In this document: positions 1 to 9,315 of the stretch, one piece after another
Layout of the letters: each line of letters starts with the position of its first letter
Position numbering within the stretch: position 1 is the first letter of the stretch
Source: Actinopolymorpha alba DSM 45243
GTDB lineage: Bacteria; Actinomycetota; Actinomycetes; Propionibacteriales; Actinopolymorphaceae
Direction: 5' to 3'
Length of the DNA: 64,000 bases
Assembly (NCBI RefSeq): GCF_000373925.1
Contig: NZ_KB892707.1
Coordinates: 186,001 to 250,000 of the forward strand
Notes under the pieces: generated by a model
What the model was told of the DNA's origin: nothing
Databases searched by the model: none
Seen by the model: the letters and a program-made list of their open reading frames with translations, nothing else
Translations under genes and position numbers: made by a program

Positions 1-1798
1 GCCCTTCGCCAGGAGGTGCCGTCCGGTCAGGTGGCGTGACATTCGGGTGCCCGAGGGGCATCGTCTCGCGCCAGCGGTTGGTGATCGGGAGCCTGCGGTC
101 ACGGCCGAATGCCTTGAAGGAGATCTTCGGCCCCGGTGGGTACTGCCGGCGCTTGAACTCCGCGGCGTCGACCATCCGGATCACGCGTTCGACCAACTCG
201 GCTTCGAAGCCCGCCGCCACCAGGTCGGCGGCGCCGGCGTCCTGCTCGACGTAGTCGTCGAGCATGTCGTCGAGGAGTTCGTACGGCGGGAGGGAGTCGG
301 TGTCGAGCTGGCCCGGACGCAGCTCCGCGGACGGCTCCTTGTTGATGGAGCTCGTCGGGATCGGCGGCGACTCGTCGAGGTCGCGGGCGGCCTGGTTGCG
401 CCAGCGGGCGAGCCGCCACACCCAGGTCTTGGGCACGTCCTTCAACGGCGCGAACGCGCCGACAGCGTCGCCGTACATCGTGGAGTAGCCGACGGCGAGC
501 TCGCTCTTGTTGCCGGTCGCCAGCACCAGGTGGCCTTCCTGGTTGGCGATTCCCATCCAGATCATGCCTCTGATCCGGGCTTGGAGGTTCTCTTCGGCGA
601 TCCCGGTGAGCTCGACGTTGTCGAGGAACGTGGAGACGATCGGCTCGATGGGGAGCACGCGGTAGTTGAGGCCCGTGCGTTCGGCGAGGTCGGCCGCGTC
701 GTCCTTGGAATGCTCGGAGGAGTACCTACTCGGGTTGGAGATTCCGTAGACGTTCTCGGGTCCGAGGGCGTCGCAGGCGATGGTGGCGGCGAGCGCGGAA
801 TCGATCCCGCCGGAGAGCCCGAGCGCCACGCTGGAGTAGCCGTTCTTGTGGATGTAGTCGCGCAGGCCGGTGACGATCGCGGTGTAGATCTCGGCCTCTT
901 CGTCCAGCCGGGGTGCGATGCCGGAGCGGCTGGGTTGGTAAGCCGAAAGTGGGGCGTCGGTGAGGACCGTGCGTTCGATCCGGATCCCGGCGTACTCGTC
1001 GGCGCCGTGGGTCGTGGTGGCGAGGTCGAGATCGACGGTGAGCAGCCCTTCGGTGAACTGCGGCGCCCGGGTCAGCACGTTGCCCGTCTCGTCGACCACG
1101 ATGGAGTCGCCGTCGAAGACGAGCTCGTCCTGGCCGCCGACCATGTTGACGTACGCCAGCGGGCACATCGCCTCCCGCGCGCGCCGGGTCACCAGGTCGA
1201 GGCGTACGTCGTCCTTGGCCCGCTCGTACGGCGAGGCGTTCACGGTGAGGAGCAGCCCGGCCCCCGCGGCGCGCGCCGCCCGCACGGGACCGCCGTCCTG
1301 CCAGAGGTCTTCGCAGATGGCGACCGCGATGTCGATGCCGTGGACCGTGATGATCTGGAGCGTGTCGCCTGGGACGAAGTAGCGGAACTCGTCGAAGACG
1401 CCGTAGTTGGGCAGGTGGTGCTTGACGGCGCGGGCGACCACCTTGCCGCCGTGGAGGATGGCGGCGGCGTCCTGCGGGGAGCCCTTCGGGCGTCCGACCT
1501 GGTCGAGGCTGCCGTCGGCGCGGTCGAGGTAGCCGCACACGACGACGAGCTGGGAGAGCCCGGCGGCGGCGAGTTTGGCGGCGAGGTCATCGATCGCGTC
1601 CCGTGAGGCCTGGACGAACGACGACCGTAACGCGAGGTCCTCCACCGGGTATCCGGTCAGCGCCATCTCCGGAAAGGCGACGATGTGGGCGCCCCGGTCG
1701 GCTGCGTGCTGGGCCCACCGGAGGATCGCGTCCGCGTTTCCGGGGATGTCGCCGACCGTGACATTGAGCTGGGCGAGGGCGAGGCGGATTTGTGCCAC
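1..1798 (-). CDS. nadE: Glutamine-dependent NAD+ synthetase (3' end cut by window edge)
   Basis: Makes NAD+ from deamido-NAD+, ATP and glutamine in the cytosol. The first half is a nitrilase-fold glutaminase domain with the Glu in FPEMALTGYP, the Lys region VKHHLPNYGVFDE and the Cys in VAICEDLW. The second half is the ATP-pyrophosphatase synthetase domain with the P-loop LGLSGGIDSA. About 599 codons are open and no stop is reached, which is close to full length for actinobacterial NadE, so only a few residues should be missing. The start is GTG at 1798. There is no convincing Shine-Dalgarno, but TACTCT lies six bases upstream, so the mRNA may be leaderless. Divergent from glnA2. Identity is secure; the C-terminus is unseen. 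Confidence 0.95.
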   Translation of the reverse strand, partial: MAQIRLALAQLNVTVGDIPGNADAILRWAQHAADRGAHIVAFPEMALTGYPVEDLALRSSFVQASRDAIDDLAAKLAAAGLSQLVVVCGYLDRADGSLDQVGRPKGSPQDAAAILHGGKVVARAVKHHLPNYGVFDEFRYFVPGDTLQIITVHGIDIAVAICEDLWQDGGPVRAARAAGAGLLLTVNASPYERAKDDVRLDLVTRRAREAMCPLAYVNMVGGQDELVFDGDSIVVDETGNVLTRAPQFTEGLLTVDLDLATTTHGADEYAGIRIERTVLTDAPLSAYQPSRSGIAPRLDEEAEIYTAIVTGLRDYIHKNGYSSVALGLSGGIDSALAATIACDALGPENVYGISNPSRYSSEHSKDDAADLAERTGLNYRVLPIEPIVSTFLDNVELTGIAEENLQARIRGMIWMGIANQEGHLVLATGNKSELAVGYSTMYGDAVGAFAPLKDVPKTWVWRLARWRNQAARDLDESPPIPTSSINKEPSAELRPGQLDTDSLPPYELLDDMLDDYVEQDAGAADLVAAGFEAELVERVIRMVDAAEFKRRQYPPGPKISFKAFGRDRRLPITNRWRETMPLGHPNVTPPDRTAPPGEG

Positions 1799-1804
1799 GC
1801 CCCG

Positions 1805-1810
1805 AGAGTA
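1805..1810 (-). promoter_or_regulatory. Putative leaderless -10 of nadE
   Basis: TACTCT on the minus strand, six bases before the GTG start. It matches the TANNNT actinobacterial -10. The same spacing occurs before about ten other genes here that lack a Shine-Dalgarno. Inference from pattern only. Confidence 0.45.
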
Positions 1811-1988
1811 GTCGGTGACAGCTGGGTGTTGGGAGGGAGTCGGAGCCAGCCGGGTGCGGCTGGTTGGACCCGCATGGATCCGGGTTGCTCAGGGTCACGC
1901 ACAGGATCCGGTCGTGAACTCTCCGAGGGCCGGTAAGGAGACTCGTGATCGTCGTGCCGGGTGCGGAGGTCGTGCCAGCTGGGGCGCG

Positions 1989-2004
1989 GTAACGTGCTCG
2001 AAAC
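1989..2004 (+). promoter_or_regulatory. Candidate GlnR half-box upstream of glnA2
   Basis: GTAAC, six bases, then GAAAC: the a–b half of the actinobacterial GlnR operator (gTnAC-N6-GaAAc). It sits about 58 bases before the glnA2 start. The downstream second pair is poorly conserved (GCGTG at the expected position), so binding may be weak. It could also be chance; the complete site at glnA1 makes it more believable. Confidence 0.45.
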
Positions 2005-2061
2005 GCGACCGCGTGAGGATGGCGGTCACAGGGGTGCTCGACTCGAGCGGAGATGGGACCA

Positions 2062-3399
2062 GTGGACAAACAGCAGGAGTTCGTTCTCCGCACGCTCGAA
2101 GAGCGGGACGTGCGGTTCGTCCGACTGTGGTTCACCGACGTGCTCGGCTTCCTGAAGTCGGTGGCGGTCGCACCGGCCGAGCTTGAAGGTGCCTTCTCGG
2201 AGGGAATCGGCTTCGACGGCTCGGCGATCGAGGGCTTCGCCCGGGTCTACGAGGCGGACATGCTGGCCAAACCCGACCCGTCGACGTTCCAGATCCTTCC
2301 GTGGCGCGGCAATTCGCCCAGCACGGCACGGATGTTCTGCGACATCCTGATGCCGGACGGGTCGCCGTCGTACGCCGATCCGAGGTACGTCCTCAAGCGC
2401 ACCCTCAGCAGGGCCGCCGACCTGGGGTTCACCTTCTACACCCACCCGGAGATCGAGTTCTTCCTCTTCAAGGACTCGCCGGAAAAGGGCCGGCCGCCGG
2501 TGCCCGTCGACCGCAGCGGCTACTTCGACCACACCGCGCACGGCATGAGCCAAGACTTCCGCCGCGAGGCGATCACCATGCTCGAGGCGATGGGAATCTC
2601 CGTGGAGTTCAGCCACCACGAGGGTGCTCCCGGGCAGCAGGAGATCGACCTGCGCTACGCCGACGCGCTGACCACCGCCGACAACATCATGACGTTCCGG
2701 GTCGTGGTCAAGGAGGTCGCGCTCAGCCAGGGCATCTACGCGTCGTTCATGCCCAAGCCGTTCACGCAGTGGCCGGGCTCTGGCATGCACACCCACATGT
2801 CGTTGTTCGAGGGCGACCGTAACGCGTTCTTCGAGTCCGGCTCGGAGTACCAACAGTCCAAGGTCGCCCGGTCGTTCATCGCGGGACTGCTCCAGCACGC
2901 GAGCGAGATCACCGCGGTCACCAACCAGTGGGTCAACTCCTACAAGCGGCTCTGGGGCGGCGGCGAGGCCCCGGCCTACGTCTGCTGGGGACACAACAAC
3001 CGCTCCGCGCTGGTCCGGGTGCCTATGTACAAACCGGAGAAGGGGCAGTCGACCCGGATCGAGTTCCGGTCGCTGGACTCCGCCGCCAACCCCTACCTCG
3101 CGTTCGCCGTGATCCTCGCGGCCGGGCTCAAGGGCATCGAGAAGGGGTACGAACTCCCGGCCGGGGCCGAGGACGACGTGTGGTCCCTCACCGAGGGCGA
3201 ACGCCGGGCGCTCGGCATCGACCCGCTGCCGCAGAGCCTGGACGAGGCGATCCGGGTGATGGAGCGCAGCGAGCTGGTCGCGGAAACGCTGGGCGAGCAC
3301 GTCTTCGACTTCTTTCTCCGCAACAAGAAGACGGAGTGGGAGGAGTACCGCCAGCAGGTCACATCGTTCGAGCGCGACCGCATGCTGCCGGTCCTCTGA
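2062..3399 (+). CDS. glnA2: Glutamine synthetase-like enzyme GlnA2
   Basis: Type I glutamine synthetase fold ligase: ATP plus glutamate joined to ammonia or an amine. Visible signatures are the N-terminal beta-grasp (FDGSAIEGFARVYE), the metal-binding HPEIEFFLF region, GSGMHTHMSL and NNRSALVRVP. The C-terminus lacks the Tyr loop (KDLYELPP) that GlnE adenylylates in GlnA1, so this paralogue is probably not under GlnE control. The closest relatives known to me are Streptomyces/Mycobacterium GlnA2; the Streptomyces one has been reported to act on polyamines, so true glutamine synthesis is uncertain. The start chosen is GTG 2062 (DKQQEF follows, as in homologues), because GGAG at 2049–2052 is correctly spaced for it and touches the ATG at 2053. 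Confidence 0.93.
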   Translation: MDKQQEFVLRTLEERDVRFVRLWFTDVLGFLKSVAVAPAELEGAFSEGIGFDGSAIEGFARVYEADMLAKPDPSTFQILPWRGNSPSTARMFCDILMPDGSPSYADPRYVLKRTLSRAADLGFTFYTHPEIEFFLFKDSPEKGRPPVPVDRSGYFDHTAHGMSQDFRREAITMLEAMGISVEFSHHEGAPGQQEIDLRYADALTTADNIMTFRVVVKEVALSQGIYASFMPKPFTQWPGSGMHTHMSLFEGDRNAFFESGSEYQQSKVARSFIAGLLQHASEITAVTNQWVNSYKRLWGGGEAPAYVCWGHNNRSALVRVPMYKPEKGQSTRIEFRSLDSAANPYLAFAVILAAGLKGIEKGYELPAGAEDDVWSLTEGERRALGIDPLPQSLDEAIRVMERSELVAETLGEHVFDFFLRNKKTEWEEYRQQVTSFERDRMLPVL

Positions 3400-3445
3400 G
3401 CGCGGCCCGCCTCGTTGTATGGGTGTGCCGCCGAGCCCCCCTCCC

Positions 3446-3510
3446 GGTGATCATGAAGCCGTATGGGGCCTAACAGCCCGCCAGCCTTCATGATCACGAT
3501 CATGATCACC
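3446..3510 (-). repeat. Element B copy 1 (TGATCATGAAG inverted repeat)
   Basis: Inverted repeat with outer arms GTGATCATGAAG and CTTCATGATCAC, plus an extra ATGATCGTGATC on one side and a G/C-rich centre. It lies between convergent glnA2 and the oxidoreductase gene, so it could fold in transcripts from both sides. Copies are at 22354, 22472 (degenerate) and 40322. No ORF and no T-tract. Confidence 0.8.
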
Positions 3511-3530
3511 GGAAGGGCCTTGTGGGGCGG

Positions 3531-5780
3531 TCAGGCGGCAGGGTCGGGGGTCTCCTCGCGGTGGCGGCGGACCCGCACCACCGCGTTGTAGTCGGGGATC
3601 TTGGCCTGCGGTGAACGCCGGGACCGGTCGAGGAGCACCTCACCCTCCGGCCAGTGCACCTGCAGGTTGCCCGGCGCGATCGGTGCCCGCACCACCTCAC
3701 CGGCCAGCGAGCCGGTCGCGCTTGTCAAGACCACCTTGTCGCCGTCGGCGAGCCCGAGCCGTTCGGCGTCGTACGTACTCATGAGGACCGACTCCCGGAC
3801 GGCGCCGGTGAGGGCATCCCGGCGTTCCTGGACCATCGAGTTGAACTGCTTCCCGCGCCGGGTGGCGACGACGAAGGCCCCGTCCGGGCGGGTCAGCGTG
3901 GGCAGGCCGACCACCGAGAAGTGCGCCCGGCCGTCGTCGGTCGGGAAGTTCCAGTCCGCGCACAGGTGCGGCCCGCCGTACTGCACCGAGTCGCCGAACG
4001 CCGACAGGTGCTGGATCCCGTCATACATCGGCACCGCCCGCGCGATCTCCGCGCGGATCTCCGGGGTGCCGCTGAACCGGACCGCCTCGGCCCGGTCGAG
4101 ACGGGTGCGGGCGGCGAGTTCGCCGAAGATTTGGTACTCCGGCCAGGCCTCCGCGATGCGCGGCCCAGCGATCTCGGGGCTGAAGATGATCCGGCGTTCG
4201 GTCGAGGTCTCCGTGACCCCTCCGACCATTTCGTACCTCGTCTGAGCCGGCAACACCAACACAGTCTCGGCCGGATCGACCAGCATCTGGCTCGACAGGC
4301 AGATGTCGATATGGATCCGCAGCGGGATACGGGCGAGCGCGTCGTGGCAGTACGCCGGGTCGGGCAGCACCTCCAGGAAGTTGCCGCCGGAGCTGATCAG
4401 GATGTCGAGCGCGCCGTCGTGCGCGGCGTCGAGCATTTCCGTGGCGGTGAGCCCGGTGGTGGTCGGAACGTCGAATCCCCACAGGTCGCCGAACTTGCGC
4501 GCATTCTCCGTCGTGATCGGAACACCACCAGGAAGGACCGTCGAATAGGCGCCCATCTCCGCCCCGCCCTGGACTCCCGAATGCCCACGGATCGGCATCA
4601 GTCCGCATTTCTCGCGGCCCACGAAGCCCTTCGTCAGGCCGAGGTTGATGATCGCGCGGATGTTGTCTTCGCCGAATTCGTGCTGCGTCACGCCCATGCT
4701 CCACACGAGAACGGCGGTCTTGGCCTCCCGCAGCATTTCCGCGAACTCCCGCATCTGGCCGCGGTCGACGCCAGCCAGCGCCTCGAGTTCCTCCCAGGAC
4801 TGGGTGGAAAGGGATTCGACCAGATCGGCGTAGCCGGTGGTGTGCTGCTCGACGAAATCCCGATCGACCCAGTCGTTCTCCACCAGATGCTTCAGGGTGC
4901 CGTTGAGGAATCCGATGTCACCGCCCACGTTGATCTGGAAGAACCGGTCGGTGATCTTGGTGCCGAAGACCGCGCTTTCGAGATTTGACGGCACCCAGTA
5001 GCGGTCCATTCCCGGCTCGCGGTACGGATTGATGGAGACGATCCGGGTGCCGGCCTTCTTCGCGTGATAGAGGTATTTCATCGCGACGGGTTGGTTGTTG
5101 GCGACATTCGACCCGACGAACACAACAAGGTCGCTGCCGATCCAGTCGCGGTAGGAGCACGTGGTCGCCGCCACGCCGAGCGCGTCCTTCAGGCCGAAGG
5201 TGCTGGGTGAGTGGCAGATCCGGGCGGCGTTGTCGACGGAGTTGGAGCCGAGCGCCCGGATCGCCTTCTGGGCGGCGAAGTAGTTTTCGTTCGGCGTTCC
5301 GCGGCTGGTGAGGTAGGCGCCCAGCCGGTCAGCCGGAGTGTCCCTGAGCCGGGTGGCGGCGATCTCGAGCGCGTCGTCCCACGAGATTCGGGTGAACCCC
5401 GCATCGCCCGCGCGCCGGATCAACGGGAACGGCAGCCGGCCGAGGTCGCGCAACTGCGCGCTCGTACGCCGGCCCAACGCTGCCACGTCGCCCAGCACCT
5501 CCGGATCGACGGCGGGCATGGTGTTGAGGCGGAGCAGGCGGAGCCGGACGTTGCAGAGATGCACCTCGGGCATCGTCCAGTCGCGGATGCCCTTGGTGCC
5601 GAGCGCGCAGCCGTCACAGGTGCCCTGGGTGAGGATCCGCCAGGCGTACCCCAGGCGGTCGCGGTTGTCCCCGATCGCGCGGGTGATCTCGCGGTAGTTG
5701 TTGGGCCGGCCCTCGCCGATCCCGAACGGTTTCCAGCTGGCCCAGTTGGCGGGGTCGATCCACTTCTCGCGCCTGCTCAT
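3531..5780 (-). CDS. FdhF/YdeP-family molybdopterin oxidoreductase
   Basis: A 749-residue bis-MGD molybdoenzyme of the formate-dehydrogenase-H/YdeP type; the real substrate in this subfamily is usually unproven. An N-terminal cysteine cluster (Cys55, Cys58, Cys76) could hold an Fe-S centre. The middle has ARICHSPSTFG at the usual Cys/SeC ligand position, followed by the molybdopterin-binding domains. The C-terminal MopB dinucleotide-binding domain (residues about 630–740) carries the VLMSTYDAERLGLADGD type motif. There is no Tat signal, so it should be cytoplasmic. The start is ATG 5780 with AAGGAG seven bases upstream. An upstream in-frame extension runs into repeat A1 and is disfavoured. 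It sits between glnA2 and glnE, but no electron-transfer partner is adjacent. Confidence 0.88.
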   Translation of the reverse strand: MSRREKWIDPANWASWKPFGIGEGRPNNYREITRAIGDNRDRLGYAWRILTQGTCDGCALGTKGIRDWTMPEVHLCNVRLRLLRLNTMPAVDPEVLGDVAALGRRTSAQLRDLGRLPFPLIRRAGDAGFTRISWDDALEIAATRLRDTPADRLGAYLTSRGTPNENYFAAQKAIRALGSNSVDNAARICHSPSTFGLKDALGVAATTCSYRDWIGSDLVVFVGSNVANNQPVAMKYLYHAKKAGTRIVSINPYREPGMDRYWVPSNLESAVFGTKITDRFFQINVGGDIGFLNGTLKHLVENDWVDRDFVEQHTTGYADLVESLSTQSWEELEALAGVDRGQMREFAEMLREAKTAVLVWSMGVTQHEFGEDNIRAIINLGLTKGFVGREKCGLMPIRGHSGVQGGAEMGAYSTVLPGGVPITTENARKFGDLWGFDVPTTTGLTATEMLDAAHDGALDILISSGGNFLEVLPDPAYCHDALARIPLRIHIDICLSSQMLVDPAETVLVLPAQTRYEMVGGVTETSTERRIIFSPEIAGPRIAEAWPEYQIFGELAARTRLDRAEAVRFSGTPEIRAEIARAVPMYDGIQHLSAFGDSVQYGGPHLCADWNFPTDDGRAHFSVVGLPTLTRPDGAFVVATRRGKQFNSMVQERRDALTGAVRESVLMSTYDAERLGLADGDKVVLTSATGSLAGEVVRAPIAPGNLQVHWPEGEVLLDRSRRSPQAKIPDYNAVVRVRRHREETPDPAA

Positions 5781-5808
5781 CGCTTGCTCCTTGGTCGACG
5801 TCCGCAGC

Positions 5809-5894
5809 AATGATCACGTTTACGTGGTCATTACATGCTTCACATGGCAACGGCACCATGCGAGGCGGGTAATGACCACGTAAACGTGATCATT
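5809..5894. repeat. Element A copy 1
   Basis: About 86 bases bounded by imperfect palindromes, AATGATCACG… on the left and …CGTGATCATT on the right, with a diverged centre that keeps CACCATGC. It lies between divergent molybdoenzyme and glnE genes, 29 bases from the former's start, so it may overlap their promoters. This copy is the most diverged (GTTTACG for GTTTGCG). Confidence 0.8.
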
Positions 5895-6094
5895 TAGGCC
5901 GCGCAAGGCCGCGAGCCATTCTGGCAGGGGCCAGGTGGTCGGAAGCCTCGCGTAATGTGGGCAGGCGGCGCGGTCGTGGGTGTCCTCGGCGAGGAGGGAG
6001 CCGGGTTGTTCGGGGCATACCGGAGGGTTCTCGGCGTACACCATCACGTCCTGGTGCGCGGGCCGCGCGGCGATCACCGGAGGAGGGCGAGTCG

Positions 6095-9000
6095 GTGACG
6101 GAGCAGGGGACCGTCACGAGTGCGGGCCACCTGGCGCGCCTGGGTTTCGTCGAGCCAGACGCGGTGCTGAGCCGCCTGCCGGCGTTCGGGGCCGCGCCTG
6201 ACAGGTTGGTCGACGCCGCCTCCCGGGCCGCGGACCCCGACCAGGCGTTCGCCTTCCTCACCTCGATGCTCGAGGTGGTCGACGACCGGGCCGAGTTCGA
6301 GACCGCGCTGGCGGAGAACCCTCAGCTCCGCGACCGGCTCCTGCGGGTGTTGGGCGCCAGCGCCGGGCTGGCCGAGCACCTCCTCCGGCACCCTGAGCAT
6401 TGGCACGAGCTCACCGACCCCGACCTCGGGGCGTGGCGGCCGGCCACGTGGGCCCTTCGTGCCGCCCTGCTGGACGCCGTGGGAGCCGACCCGCGGGCGC
6501 CGGAACCCCTCGCTTCTGACGGCGGTCCGGCGGCGGTCGACACCCTCCGGGTCGCCTACCGCCGGCACCTCCTGCGGCTTGCCGCCCGCGACCTGAGCCA
6601 CGAGGTCGTCGTCGACGATGCGGCCGCCGAGTTGGCTGACCTGGCCGCGGCGGCGTTGGACGCGGCGCTCGCGATCGCCCGTGCCCGGCTGCCGGCGGGA
6701 GCCGTGCCGTGCCGGATCGCCGTCATCGGCATGGGCAAGTGCGGGGGGCATGAGCTCAACTACATGAGCGATGTCGACGTCCTCTTCGTCGCCGAGCCGG
6801 CGGATCTCGCGGTCGAGCCACCAGCGGCCGCGGCCGCCGGAGGCGGGGACGAGCGGCCGCCGACCGCGGTGGGGGAGGAGGGGGCTCTGCGTACCGCCAC
6901 CCAGCTGGCGTCCCAGGTCATCCGGATCTGTTCGGAGCACACCGCCGAAGGCGCCCTCTGGCCGGTCGACGCGGCGCTGCGGCCCGAAGGCAAGTCGGGG
7001 CCGCTGGTACGCACCGTCGCCAGCCACCTCGTCTACTACCAGCGCTGGGCCAAGACCTGGGAGTTCCAGGCTCTCCTGAAGGCGCGCACAGTGGCTGGCG
7101 ACCGGGAGCTGGGCACGGCGTACCTCGACGCGGTGATGCCGCTGGTGTGGCAGGCCGGGAGCCGCGAGGGTTTCGTCGAGGACGTGCAGGCCATGCGTCG
7201 CCGGGTCGTCGACCACATCCCGGCCGCCGAACTCAACCGTCAGCTGAAGCTGGGTCCGGGCGGCTTGCGGGACGTGGAGTTCGCGGTGCAGTTGCTGCAG
7301 CTGGTCCATGGCCGGTCCGATCCGAAGCTTCGTAGCTCCTCCACCCTGCGGGCGTTGGAAGCGCTCACCGCTGGTGGGTACGTCGGCCGCGAGGACGGTG
7401 CGGCGCTCGCCGAGGCGTACCGCTTCCTGCGGACCCTGGAGCATCGGATCCAGCTGTCCCGGCTCCGGCGTACCCACCTCCTCCCCGCTGACGAACATGA
7501 CCTGCGCGCGCTCGGACGGTCTCTCGGCTTCTGGTCCGAGCCGGACGCGGCGCTCTTACAGAACTGGAAACGCCATGTGCGCGAGGTACGCCGGCTGCAC
7601 GAGAAGCTCTTCTATCGCCCGCTTCTCGCCGCGGTCGCCCGCATCCCGACAGAGGAGGCACGGCTCACGCCCGAGGCGGCCCGGGCCCGGTTGACCGCTC
7701 TGGGGTACGCCGATCCGTCCGCCGCGCTCCGGCACATCGGGGCCCTCACGGCCGGGGTGTCACGGCGGGCCGCGATCCAGCGGACCCTGCTGCCCGTGCT
7801 GCTCGAATGGTTCGCCGACGCACCCGATCCCGATGCCGGGCTCCTGGCGTTCCGGCAGGTCTCCGACACCCTCGGCTCGACCCCTTGGTATCTCCGGCTG
7901 CTTCGCGATGAGGGCATCACCGCCGAACGCATGGCGCGGCTGCTCGCGTCCAGCCGGTTCGTCGTCGATCTGGTCCGGCAGGCACCCGAGGCGGTCGCCA
8001 TGCTGGGACACGACCAGGACCTCCAACCCCGCGCTCGTGAGCAGCTCGAGGCCGAGACCATGGCCACGGTCGGGAGGTACGACGATCCGGTGGAGGCGAT
8101 CACCGCCGTCCGGGCGATCCGGCGACGCGAACTCTTCCGGATCGCGGCCGCGGATCTGCTCGGCCTGGTCGAGGCCGATGTGGTGGGGGAGGCACTCACC
8201 GATCTGGCCGCGGCGACGGTGGCCGGTGGCCTGGCGGCTGCCGTCCGGGCCGTCGAGGTCGTCCGCGGCGAGGCGCTGCCGACCCGGCTCGCGGTGGTGG
8301 CGATGGGCAGGTTCGGTGGGCACGAGATGGGCTACGCCAGCGACGCCGACGTGATCTTCGTGCACGAGCCGTACGCCGGTGTCGAGGAGAAGGCCGCCGC
8401 CGACGCGGCGATGGCCGTCATCACCGAGCTGCGCCGCCTGCTTGCCCTTCCGACCCCGGATCCCCCGCTGGTCGTGGACGCGTCGCTGCGGCCGGAGGGG
8501 CGCCAGGGGCCGCTGGTACGCACGCTCGCGTCGTACGCCGCCTACTACCGGCGCTGGTCACACGTCTGGGAGGCGCAGGCGTTGCTGCGGGCCGAACCCC
8601 TGTGTGGTGATCCGGACCTGAGGCAGCGGTTCGTCGACCTGATCGACCCGTTGCGTTGGCCCTCGGCCGGGCTGTCGGCTGCCGACATTCGGGAAATCCG
8701 CCGGATCAAGTCCCGCGTCGATGCCGAACGCCTACCACGGGGCGCGGATCCGACCACCCACACCAAGCTCGGTCGCGGCGGCCTTGCCGACGTCGAGTGG
8801 ACGGTGCAGTTGTTGCAGCTTCGCCATGCGGCGGAGATACCCGCGCTCCGGACGACCCGGACGGTGCCGGCCCTCCGCGCGGCCGTGGAGGCGAGCCTTC
8901 TCGAACCCGCCGACGCCGAGGCGCTGGAGTCCGCCTGGCGGCTGGCCACCCGAGCCCGCAACGCGATCATGCTGGTTCGTGACCGGCCCTCGGACTCGCT

Positions 9001-9139
9001 GCCGCGCGAGGCCCGGGACCTGGCCGCAGTCTCGCGACTTCTTGGCTACGGACCACAGGAATCCGGGCGCTTCCTGGAGGACTACCGCCGCATCACCCGC
9101 CGCGCCCGCGGCGTCGTGGACCGGCTCTTCTGGAGCTGA
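6095..9139 (+). CDS. glnE: Bifunctional glutamine synthetase adenylyltransferase/adenylyl-removing enzyme
   Basis: Attaches AMP to, and removes it from, the regulatory Tyr of GlnA1 according to nitrogen status. It has two nucleotidyltransferase domains in tandem. The N-terminal one (about residue 210) has GMGKCGGHELNYMSDVDVLF, the deadenylylation domain. The C-terminal one (about residue 735) has AMGRFGGHEMGYASDADVIF, the adenylylation domain. Each is followed by a helical GlnD-PII-type linker containing GPGGLRDVEF or GRGGLADVEW. Length 1014 residues is normal. GTG 6095 is chosen because GGAGGAG lies at 6079–6085; the longer frame would start in repeat-rich upstream DNA. Its target glnA1 is at 22.7–24.2 kb and carries the modification site. 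Confidence 0.97.
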   Translation: MTEQGTVTSAGHLARLGFVEPDAVLSRLPAFGAAPDRLVDAASRAADPDQAFAFLTSMLEVVDDRAEFETALAENPQLRDRLLRVLGASAGLAEHLLRHPEHWHELTDPDLGAWRPATWALRAALLDAVGADPRAPEPLASDGGPAAVDTLRVAYRRHLLRLAARDLSHEVVVDDAAAELADLAAAALDAALAIARARLPAGAVPCRIAVIGMGKCGGHELNYMSDVDVLFVAEPADLAVEPPAAAAAGGGDERPPTAVGEEGALRTATQLASQVIRICSEHTAEGALWPVDAALRPEGKSGPLVRTVASHLVYYQRWAKTWEFQALLKARTVAGDRELGTAYLDAVMPLVWQAGSREGFVEDVQAMRRRVVDHIPAAELNRQLKLGPGGLRDVEFAVQLLQLVHGRSDPKLRSSSTLRALEALTAGGYVGREDGAALAEAYRFLRTLEHRIQLSRLRRTHLLPADEHDLRALGRSLGFWSEPDAALLQNWKRHVREVRRLHEKLFYRPLLAAVARIPTEEARLTPEAARARLTALGYADPSAALRHIGALTAGVSRRAAIQRTLLPVLLEWFADAPDPDAGLLAFRQVSDTLGSTPWYLRLLRDEGITAERMARLLASSRFVVDLVRQAPEAVAMLGHDQDLQPRAREQLEAETMATVGRYDDPVEAITAVRAIRRRELFRIAAADLLGLVEADVVGEALTDLAAATVAGGLAAAVRAVEVVRGEALPTRLAVVAMGRFGGHEMGYASDADVIFVHEPYAGVEEKAAADAAMAVITELRRLLALPTPDPPLVVDASLRPEGRQGPLVRTLASYAAYYRRWSHVWEAQALLRAEPLCGDPDLRQRFVDLIDPLRWPSAGLSAADIREIRRIKSRVDAERLPRGADPTTHTKLGRGGLADVEWTVQLLQLRHAAEIPALRTTRTVPALRAAVEASLLEPADAEALESAWRLATRARNAIMLVRDRPSDSLPREARDLAAVSRLLGYGPQESGRFLEDYRRITRRARGVVDRLFWS

Positions 9140-9315
9140 CTCGCCGTCGGTTCACCAGGGCAGACCGAACGAGTCCAAACTCTGCCACTGCCGCCGGCGA
9201 AACCAACACCGTGCCCGCACGGCATGATCGTGCCATTGGGGAGGGGTCCCGCCAGCCGCGCCTTACCGTCTCGTGAGAGCACCGGGATAGGCACGAACGA
9301 TGAAAGGGGCTTGGC

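Noticed and set aside
47-1606. 519-codon open frame on the plus strand over nadE
   Set aside because: Translation is Val/Gly/Asp/Arg-rich without motifs; it is the antisense shadow of nadE.
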